64,000 nucleotides of DNA from Chitinophagales bacterium. Lineage in GTDB: Bacteria; Bacteroidota; Bacteroidia; Chitinophagales; UBA2359. The DNA lies in NCBI GenBank assembly GCA_020628375.1, contig JAHDFD010000006.1, positions 60,100-124,099 of the forward strand, given 5' to 3'. Position numbers and translations under genes: made by a program. Of this stretch, positions 34,997-46,900 are shown piece after piece (positions within the stretch are counted from its first letter, which is position 1; each line of letters opens with the position of its first letter). The notes beneath the pieces are model-generated. The model was given only the letters and a program-made list of their open reading frames with translations, was not told the DNA's origin and ran no database searches.

Positions 34997-37900
34997 TTAT
35001 CTTAGAACTTCTAAGAATCCGTTCAAATTATCATCTTTATTTCCTGTGTTCAATAAGATCACATAGAAATAAGTACCATCCGGAACATCATTTCCTTTCC
35101 AGGTTCCGTCCCAGGCATCCACTACTCTACCAGTATATCCTTTGATTCTGGCAACTTCATTACCCCATCTATTGAACACGATCAACTCAGGATCATTCTG
35201 TCCATAACAATCTTCTAAGCCAGGAATATTGAATACATCATTAATTCCATCACCATTCGGAGAAATACCATTCTTAAGTGTCAATTCACAACCTTCAACA
35301 GTTATAAATACAGTTGCCTGATCACATAATTCATCTATACAAATTTCATATACCAAACTATCTGTTCCTAGGAATCCTTCATTTGGAGTGTAAACTAAAG
35401 TTCCGTCTGTATCTATGAATACTGTTCCATTTACAGGATCAGTTACAATAGTAACATTAGTAAGATCTTCTAAATCTGAAGGTGTATCATTATCTAATAT
35501 ATCAACTGTTACCGATTGACCATTAAATGTAGAAGCTGTATCGTCTTCCGCATTTATATCTCCTTCGACAACTTCTATGGTAACATAAGCTGTATCACAC
35601 ATGAAAGGAATTCCATTATCACAAATAGCATAAGGGAAATAATCTGTTCCACTGAAACCACTATCAGGCGTATAAACCACACAACCATTCTCATCTAATT
35701 CCACATCACCATTGATCGGATCATTCAATAACACAACAGTTAACTCATCTCCTTCATTCGGATCAGTATCGTTATCTCCAACACAAATAGAAACCGGAGT
35801 TCCTACATTAGTAGTAGCGTCATCATCTTCTGCCATAGGCGGTAAATTAGTAATTTCAGCATCACCGATCTGAATAACTACCTGAGCGGTGTCACATTGA
35901 CCTGCTGGTAAGAAACCATCACAAACGATATACTCAAATACATCTAAAGTATCTGATACCTCTTCACTCAATGTATAACACAACTCTGGCTCGCCATCTT
36001 CATTCAGGTTAAATACTGCAATTCCAAATTGAGCATTCGTTACATTAGTTATAATTAAGGTATCACCATTTGCATCATAATCATTTGCAAGAACATCAAA
36101 ACAAATTGTCTCAAGACTGTCTGGCATTTCTACAATATCATTTCCTGCAACTGGCGGTACATTTTCGTCTTCACACAATACATCTATACTTACTAAAGTA
36201 GAATCACATTGATTATTCACATCACAAGCTGTGTAGAAGAAGAAATCTTCATCACAGAATCCTTCTTCAGGGAAATAAGTGAATGTTTGCGTTTCTTCAT
36301 CAAAGATCAATGAGCCGTTTTCAGGTTCAGTAAATTCCGTAATTACCAATCCTGTACCTTCGTCATTTGCCAATACATCAATTTCTACTGGTGTATTCAA
36401 TGGCGTTACCACTACATCCGGATCAAGGTTAGGACCTTCACCCGCCAATGATGGGTCAACAAAGATGTCAACAAAAGCAGTATCACAAAGTATAGGACTT
36501 CCATCATCACAAAGGATATAAGAAATATAATCATTGCCTGTAAATCCTGAATCTGGTGTATAAGTTACACTTCCGTCTGCATCCCAAATAGCAATACCAT
36601 TTGCAGGATCAGTTAATGAACTCACTCCAATAGAATCTCCGTCTATATCAAAATCATCTGCTAAAACATTGAAATCAATTGTTTCACCTGGTGCAATCGT
36701 ATATTCCTCATCTACACCTGTAGGAGGATTATTGCTTACATCAGTTCCAATAGAAACTATAACATCTACTGTATCGCAAGCTTCTTCTGCATCACAAACA
36801 ACATACTCAAAACTAACTTGAGTAGAATCACACTCAGGTGCATCAGATACGATCAACTCTAATTGGTTCTCAACGATCATAGCCTCTAAACAATCATCAT
36901 CAAGAATTACATCTGTTAATGTTAAATCTCCGTTTTCAGGATCACCATCATTAGCTAATACATCAACTGTTAGTGTATCACCTGGTGTTACACTGAACAC
37001 ATCGTTATTACCAACTGGTGGCATATTCGGTCCATCGAACACTTCGATCACAACAAATGAATCATCACAATTTCCATCTTCATCGCAGACTGTATAGGTA
37101 AAACTGTCTGTTCCTACAAAATCAGGATTAGGGAAATAAGTGAATGTTCCTGCAATATCATCGAATAAAATACTACCATTTTCAGGCTCTGTATTTCCTG
37201 TAATTGTTATTCCCTCTCCTTCATCATTAGCGATCACATCGATCTCAACAGGAGAATTAACAGCTGTCATAATATAATCAGGGTTAGCAACTACATTGTT
37301 TGGTGTATCAATTCCAACCTGAATAGTAACCAATGCTGTATCGCACAATACAGGGAATCCGGTATCACAAACAACATAGAAGAAATTATCTTCCCCTTCA
37401 AAACCTTCATTAGGCGTATAGGTAATATTTCCTTCTTCATCCCAAACTACCGTACCATTCGCAGGATTTGTTACTGAATTTACCACCAAAGAATCTTCAG
37501 GGTTAATATCAAAATCATTATCCAACACATTAAAGTCAATAGTTTCATCAACGCCCGTTACCAACTCATCATTTACTGCAGTTGGAGGGTTATTATTGAT
37601 CGGTGCAGGATCGAATGTAATAACCACATCAACGGTATCACAAACAAAATCACCTGAATCATCACAAACTATATAAATAAATGAAAGTGGATTAGTCGTA
37701 CATTCATCATCACAGATCGGGCTGTATAATAAAGTTTGACTTTCATCTAATAACTCAACACTACCACAAGGGTCAGGTGAAGAGAATCCTAAGATTTGTA
37801 AGCCTTCATTCTCCGGATCAACATCATTCGCTAATACGTCTAATTCAACCGGATCACAATTTTCTAATACATATACATCGTTTCCACCAACTGGAGCAAG

Positions 37901-40900
37901 GTTCACACTTGGATCCAATACCTGAACACCTACTACAGCTGTGTCGCATAAGTTAAAGGCATCACAAACAGTATAAGTAAAGTAATCATCACCAATAAAT
38001 CCTTCGTCAGGCGTATAAGTTATCGTTCCATCAGGATTGATCTCAACAGTACCATTAGCAGGTTGTGTAACTTCGGTTACAGAAATTTCTGTTCCTTCAT
38101 CGTTTGCAAGCACATCGATTGTTACGCTATCACCACCTTCAGTCGATGCTAAGTCTTCGTTAGCAGTTGGTCCGTCGCCTGTAAATCCTACATTGATCTC
38201 AATGTGAGCAGTATCACAAAGCACTGGCATTCCATCATCACAAACTATATATAATAAATTATCAATTCCTACAAAATCAGTGTCAGGTGTATAAATAATT
38301 TCGCCTGTCAGTGGATCTATTTCAGCAGTTCCATTTTCTGGACCTCCAGCCAACGAAGTAACCGTAAGCACATCTCCATCAGGATCACTATCATTACTTA
38401 ACACATTGATTGACATAGTGTTATTCATATTTACCTCAACAACATCATCATTTGCTTCTGGCGCATTATTACTTGGCTCAGGTAAGCCAACTGCTACAAC
38501 TACAGTAGCGGTATCACAAGCGCCTTCCAAATCACAAACAATATATTCAAACTCAACATCCTGTGGATCACAAGTTTCATCCGGAACAAATTCCAATAAG
38601 CTTCCATCAGCAATAATATTTACCACTCCACAAGAATCTGGTTGAATAACATCTGTAATGGTCAATTCGCCATTCTCAGGATCACTATCATTTGCCAGCA
38701 CATCAATTATAACCGGGCTATCAGTGGTTGTTACGGCCTGATCGTTATTGGTTGTCGGTGCCTGATTTGGTGCATCGAATACGGTTATACTTACGATAGC
38801 TGTATCACAGAAATCATTTTCATCACAAACAGTATATTCAAAATAAATCGTTCCTGTAAACCCTTCTTCAGGAGTGTAAGTAAATGTTCCATCTTCATTT
38901 AATACTAACGTACCAGAATTAGGCTGAGTAAAATCAGCTAATACTAATCCATTACCAGAATCATTTGCTAATACATCGAATGTAACATCTGCATCTAAAA
39001 TTGTTGTTATAATGTCTGGCTCTGCATTAGGCATTACTATCGGAGGCGTATCTCCTTCAATGGTAATACTAACCACTGCTTCATCACACATTGGATCATT
39101 ACAATCATTACATATCTGGTAAGTGAATGTTACCGTTCCTTCATATCCTTCAGGCGCTGTATAAGTAAAGCTTCCATCATCATTAATTACTACTTCTCCT
39201 ACTTCAGGAGCTAATAATAATGAAGGTGTTAAAGCTCTGTTACAAGGATCACTATCATTATTTAACGGATTGAAGGTAAATGGAATTTCTTCCTCATCAA
39301 TTGAATAAATATCATTTTCAGCATTCGGTGCAAAACAACTTCCAACATTTATATAGAATAAAGAAGTATCCATTTGTCCAATGCTATTTGCTCCGATAAT
39401 AAATAAAGAATCTAAACCAACGTAACCTGGAAGTGCAATATACTCTACACATAATGGATTGTTTGAATTAATATTAACCGAACAGTTGAAAGTTGTGATC
39501 GTATTTACTATTTCAGATACATCATCAATATCACAGAATTCAGGACAAATTTCGATCAATACGGTAGGCTCAGCACAAATTTCTTGTTGGCTGATACAAT
39601 CTGTTTCCGGAACAGAAACCTGATAGCCAGGTACTACTAAATCAGCGCAGATCGCTCCTGCTTCAATTGCAGCTAAAACCTGTTCACCAGAACTTGCCTC
39701 TAATCCCATTAAGTCTTCAAAAGAACCTTCAAATGATAAACCATGAACATTATATGTTTCATAAGGATAATTATTCAGGTTGAAAGTTCCTGTTGTATTC
39801 ACATCAACAATGTCATATAAAATTCCATCGTTTGCATTAATATCTGTTGTTAAAACATAAGCATAAATAAAGCCTGTATCTGATTGTTGCCCTGTAACAT
39901 TAGGTGTTAAAGTCTGACCATCAGCAGAAACTGCCGGATCAGGTGTTACGAATGCACCTGCAAAGGCATCACAATCTGTATTCGGACATGGCGTAATAAC
40001 TACCAATGCCTGATCACATAAGCCCTGACTATCACAGATTGTATAGCTAAAGCTATCACCGGCACTGAAACCAGATCCCGCCTGATAAGTAATAATTCCA
40101 TTTTCATTTAAAGAAGTTATACCAAAATTGGCATCTCCAACTTCAGTAATAGAGAAGTCCAAACCTAACGGGTGAGAATCGTTCACAATAGGATTTATTG
40201 TTGTAACACCATTTAACACACAAGCTTCATCTTGTACAGCAACTGGAGAATCACAACCTTCAGCCGAAACAAAAATATCTAGGATCAATAAGTAACAATC
40301 TGATTCTGTTTCAGTATCACAAACTGTCATAATTACATAATCATTTCCTAAGAAACCCGGTAATGGTAAGTAACGAACACAAGTGTCATTCACTTCATAA
40401 ATACTACAACCATAAGTTGATAACGTCTCTGTAATTACTACATCTGCTCCGCTTGCTAAACAGTTTGGTGCGCAAACTACCATTTCTGTAAGCGGCTCTA
40501 AACAATACTTCAAAGTATCTTCACAAGGAATTGAAGTAGAAGGTGGTTGATGAATACCAAAGTCATTGTTGGTACTATCTTCATTTGCTCCTAATTCTAT
40601 AGTATAACTACCTACAGTGGTTAATACAAAACCATTCGGAACAAAAGCCTCTACGGTATAAGTACCTGCTGCCAGATCATCAAATAAATAATCTCCGGTA
40701 ACATTTGTTACAGTTGTTTGTGTTGAACCATTCGGGTAAGTCAATACCACAATTATGTCCAATAAACCGATCTCATTATTATCTAAATTTCCATTTTCAT
40801 TAAAGTCAGACCAAACCGTTCCAGAAATCGAACTTTCTGTTATCGTTCCAGGATCATCGGTAGGATCATCATCTGTTCCTGTATCTGCCGGATCATCTGT

Positions 40901-43900
40901 TGTTCCTATCGGATCATCAGGACACTCCTCACCTACTGCTACAGAAAGAATAATCACTGAACACAAAGTTGGTGTTCCATCATCACAAATTGTTACAGTT
41001 ACTTCATCAACCTGATTAATAAAGCCAGGTAAAGGTAAATAGTTGAAACAGTGGTCATCTAAGATCGTTAGTGTACAATCATATAATGAATGAACTTCAG
41101 TAATGAATATATTATCGCCATTCGGATCACACCCTTCAGCAGTAACACAATATTCAAAAGCTGTTTGATTCAAAGTACATAATTCTTCAACATAAGAACA
41201 AGGTGGGTCATTTTCTTCAACTGTTGGTTCACAATTTTCGCCAATTGAAAAACTAACTGCATACTCACCACAATTTCCATCTACTAAACTTGCAGTATAA
41301 GTTCCTTCAGATAAACCATTGATGGTTGTTCCTCCAACAGAACTTCCGTTGAAGATCAGATCATAGTTTCCTGAACCTCCACTTATTGCAAGAGAAGCAC
41401 TACCATTACTTGCATCACAACCTTCAGCATCGGTCGTAATCACTTCAAAATCTATAGAAGTTGGCCCAGGTACTGTTATCTCTTCAAACAACACACATCC
41501 AGCCTCATCAATAAATGCAACATTGTAAGTTCCAGCTTCAAGGCTCACAAACTCAGTTTCAGCATTTTCAACTGATACCGATGTTCCTTCACCAAAATCG
41601 ACTGTCATACCTGTTCCATCAGAAGTACTGATACTTACGGTTATTCCTCCATCACTTTGTCCGGCACATGAAGCTGCAACCGGATTAGCTACATAGTTGA
41701 TACTTTGTAAATTACTGATTGAAGCCTGAACAGTCGCAACACATGAAGTAGCTAAGTTAGTTACTGTAATAGTATAACTTCCACCTGCTAAACCAGTAAT
41801 GATCGGGTTATTAACTTGTGTACCACTTCCTGCTCCCTGCCAGCTAACAGTATAATCTTCAACATCATCTATAATCAATTCGATAGAACCGTTATTTGCG
41901 CCATCACAATTTGCATCAGTTGTTACACCAACAGCAATATCAAAAGTTTCATTTACTGAATCAACATTTACTGAACTTGAAGCAGAACAACCACTATTAT
42001 CACTTACAGTAAGTGTATAACTTCCTGCTGTCATATCGGTAAACTGGTATGTTCCAGCTGTTCCGTTAAATGATTGTCCATTTGAAGCAGAAATTGTTAA
42101 CTCACCACTTCCATTTACCAGTACAATTATTGAACCCGATGCATTACCACATGCTTCCGGTGTAGTAGTACTAACAGTAATACTCGGACCATTTGCCTGA
42201 TCTATTGTTCCTGTTGTTGTATCGTTACAACCGTTTTCATCTGTAACTGTTACTGTATAATTCCCTCCACTTAAATTATCGAAAGTATAAGTTCCATCAG
42301 CTCCAGTTTGAGAAGTTCCATCATTCAAGGTAATAGTCATTATTCCATTTCCATTTACCTGTACACTTAAAGAACCATTATTTTCTCCGCAAGCAGCATC
42401 ACTTGTTGCAGCAATTCCTGCTGAAGGACCATCTGCCTGACTTACAGTTGCAGTAGCAGTTGCCGTACATCCATTTTCGTCGCTTACAGTAGCATTATAA
42501 GTTCCTGATCCTAAATCAGTAAAATTGAATATGCCCTCAAAACCACTTTGTGTCATTCCATTGTCCAATGTTACGGTCATGTTTCCATCACCACTAACCG
42601 ATAAACTGAACGAACCATTATCATCGCCACAAGCAGCATCGTTTGTACTCAACACACTCAAAGAAGGGCCATCATCCTGACTGATCGTAGCCGTAGCAGT
42701 AGAAGAACATCCACCACCATCAGTTACTGTTGCAGTGTATGAGCCAGCTCCTAAATTGTTAAAACTATAAGATCCTGCATCACCACTCTGAGACATTCCG
42801 TTATCTAATACAACTACTAAATCTGAACCAGAAACATTAACAATAATGCTTCCATTTGTATTTCCACAAGCAGCATCTTCTGTGCTTGCAATATTTATTG
42901 TAGGGCCTGCTGTTTCACCAACGGTAACTGTTGCAGTATCTGAACAATTATTGATGTCGGTAACCGTAGCAGTATAAGAACCTGGTGCTAATCCATCAAA
43001 GGTATAAATAACTCCTTCATTAACACTTGCTGTTTCACCATTATTCAAAGAAACGGTCATTATACCATCAGCACCACTAGTGCTTACACTTATAGCTCCA
43101 TTGCCTGAACCACAAGTAGCATTTTGTGTACTTGCAATATTTATTGAAGGACCTGCAGTTTCGCTTATCGTTACTGTTGCAGCAGCAGAACATCCATTTC
43201 CATCACTTACTTCAGCTGTATAAGTTCCAGCAGATAAATTACTGAATGTATAAGTTCCAGAAGCTCCGTTTTGTGTTTCTCCATTATTCAATGAAATGCT
43301 CATTGTACCACTACCCTGTATTGAAACACTGATTGTTCCATTATCATCTCCACAAGAAGCATTGGCTGTATTTGAAATATTGATCGTTGGTGCAGAAGTT
43401 TCGCCAACAGTAGCAGTTACAGAAGCAGAACATCCATTCGCATCGCTTACTGTTGCTGTATAAGTTCCGGCAGATAAACCACTGAAAGTATAAGTTCCTT
43501 CTCCTCCACTCTGTGTTTGACCATCATTTAAAGAGATCGTCATATCATTTCCTCCGACAACACTTAAGCTCATTGTACCAGTTGCATTATCACAAGCGGC
43601 ATCACTCGTATTTGAAACCGTAACAGCTGGTGCTTCTGTTTCACTGATTGCTATACTTAAAGAAGCTTCACAACCATTAGCATCGCTGACAGTTGCGGTG
43701 TAAGAACCAGCACTTAAATTACTGAAACTATATGTTCCTGCAGTACCACTTTGTGTTTCTCCAGAATTAAGATCAATACTTAAAGTTCCACTTCCACTTA
43801 CTTCAACAGAGAAAGCTCCATTATCATTTCCACAAGTTGCTAAATCTGTATTTACAAGTGTAATAACAGGATTCGTACTTGCGGTTATTGTTACATTCGT

Positions 43901-46900
43901 TGATGTTGTACATCCATTACTATCTGTTACAGTAATTATATAATCTGAAGCACTTAAACCAGTAAACTGATAAGTTCCTTCATTTACCGTTAAAGTCTGA
44001 CCTTCACCTAAAGAAACACCATTCGGGATCAATTCAACTTCTAAAATTCCGGTTCCACTTACGGTGAAAGAAACTTCACCAAGTCCAGATCCACAATCAT
44101 CTGTTTCTGTTCCATCAATGGTTACTGTTGGACCAGCAACATCTCCGATATTCGCATCAACACTTGCAAAACAAGCATTCTCATCTGTTACTGTTACAGT
44201 ATAACTTCCACCAGCTAAACCATCAAAATCATAAGTTCCTGCATTTCCAGAGAAAGACTGACCATTATTTAAACTAATATTCAATGTTCCCTCTCCTTCA
44301 ACACTTACACTGATCGCCCCGTTTGCATTACCACAAATTGCACCATCTGTATCATTTAAACTGATCGATGGAGGGTCTAACTCTCCAACAACCGTACTTA
44401 CAGAAGCAGTACATCCATTAGCATCTGCTACTGTAGCTGTATAACTACCACCCGGAAGGTTTTCAAAAACATAAGTCCCTGAACTTCCAGTCTGGCTTAA
44501 TCCGTTATTTAAACTGATCGTTAAGAAATCATCTCCTGTTATCGTAAAACTCAATGCACCATTATCATCTCCACAAGCCGCAGCATTTGTAGATTCAAAA
44601 GAAATAACCGGTGCTGCATTTTCATTTATCGTTGTGCTTATAGAAGCTGTACAACCCTGACCGTCAGTTACCGTAGCCGTATAACTTCCTGCAGGTAAAT
44701 TATCGAAAGAATAAGTTCCTGAATTTCCAGATTGAATTGCTCCATTATTCATTGTGATCGTTAAATTTCCTTCACCACTAATGATCAAGTCAATTCCTCC
44801 ATCCGGATTATCACAATTTGCAGCATTTGTTCCTGCAATACTGATACTTGGCCCATTGGTAACTTCAACATTCGCATTAACAGAACTGCTACATCCATTG
44901 GCATCTGTAACCGTTGCAATGTATTGTCCGCCAGCCAAATTCTTAAATTCGTATGTGCCTGAAAAACCACTGAATGATTGTCCAGAATCAAGTGAGATCG
45001 TCATTGAACCATCACCAATAATTGAGAATGAAAGTGTACCATTAGGCTCTCCACATACTCCCGGATCTGAATTTACCAATGCAATTTCCGGAGCTGCACT
45101 CTCATTTACAGAAATATTCAATGAGCTAGTACAGCTATTTCCATCTGTAATAGTTGCCGTATAAGTTCCACCTGATAAACCATCAAAAACAAACACACCA
45201 CTATTACCTGTTTGTGTAACTCCATTACTTAGTGTTACAGTAAGGTTTCCAGCTCCATCTACATTCAAACTAACATTACCATTAGCACCTCCACATGAAG
45301 CAGGGATATTACCTGCAATTGAAACTACCGGATTAGGTGTTTGATTGATCGTAAATGAATAAGTTGTTGTACAATTATTTGCATCTGAAATCTGAATAGA
45401 GTGATTTCCAATTGTTAAACCATTAATAGAAAGAGAACCTCCATTTGAAATTGCTTCTGCTCCATTGTCTAACGAATAAGTATAAGGAGCTGTTCCTCCT
45501 TCTAATAATACTAATAATGAACCTAAACTCGTACCTTCACAAGCAACCGGGTTTGATTCAGCTGAAATGATCTGGAATAAAGAACAATCAAAATTAGGAT
45601 TTGCATTGATCGTAACGCTATCCTGATCGTCTTCATTAGGATCATCGTTATTCGGTGTAGAATCTATATCAGATTCGTTTGTTGTTTCAACTTGTGCTGT
45701 ATTAGTAATCGTTCCTTCCTGTAAAACAGAAACCTGAATTGTTAAAGTAGTCGTTTCACCTGCTAATAAAGTTCCGATAGACCAAATACCTGTTGTATTA
45801 TCATAAGCTGTTGTAGAAGCACTTAAATACTGCACCTGAGTAGGTAGTACATCAGAAACAGTAACACCTGTTGCTGTACTTGGTCCCTGATTGATTACAG
45901 AAATTGTGTAAGCAAAAGAATCACCAACCTGAATATCTCCACTAACATTTGCTGTTTTCGTTAATTCTAAATCTACTTGTTGTGAATTGATAACAACTGT
46001 ATCGATATCATCTTCATTCGCATCCTGGTTATTTGGTGTAGAATCCACATCATCCTGATCGTGACTGATAATTTCAGCGGTATTAATAATATCGCCAAAA
46101 GTATTTACCTGAACAATAACAGTTAATGTTGCAGAATTCCCTGCATCTAAAGTTCCTACATTCCATATATCATCTGCTGAAAGATCACCTTGTGATGTAT
46201 TTTCTGACTGAACAGTTACACCGGCAGGGAATGCCTCGCTAACCTGAATTCCGGTTGCAGTACCTGCTCCCTCATTCGTTACTGTAATTGTATAAGTAAC
46301 CAAATCACCAATATTTACTGAACTTACATCGGCTGTTTTATCAATTGTAAGATCGATCTGATCGATAAATCCAAAATCAATTGAATGATCGCTTTGTCCA
46401 TTATCGCCAGTATTTATAGTTACTGCAATTCCGTTTCCATTATTAATTCCATCTGAATCCAGAACATCTGAACTTGCATTCGTAGCAGTTACAGAAAATC
46501 CATTCAGATTTCCAACGCCACTAAAGTTACCAGACTCAATTTGTATAGTATAGCTTGAATTTGGCTGAACACCAGCAGTTACATTAGAATCATTGAAATA
46601 ATAAGATCCATCTGCGTCAGTAGTCGTTGTTGCTACAAGATTACCACTTGCATCATATAATCCTACCGTTACACCTGCAATACCCGGTTCGCCAGCATCC
46701 TGAATACCATTTCCATTCAAATCCTGCCAAACTAAGTTTCCTATTTCAAGAGGAGCAACTCCACAAAGCAATTCAACATCACCAATACCAGTTGCTTTTC
46801 CAAAAGTTCCCTGTTCTGCATTATGATAAACTGCAAAATCGTCTGAATTTCTATCAGGTCCATCTAAAATATTCGATCCATCATTATTTTGGTATTTTTG

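Noticed and set aside
35275..45345. Regularly spaced repeats that could suggest a CRISPR-like array
   Set aside because: The periodicity of 240-300 bases lies in one uninterrupted reading frame of Ig-like and SprB-like domains; there are no short identical repeats with unique spacers and no cas genes.
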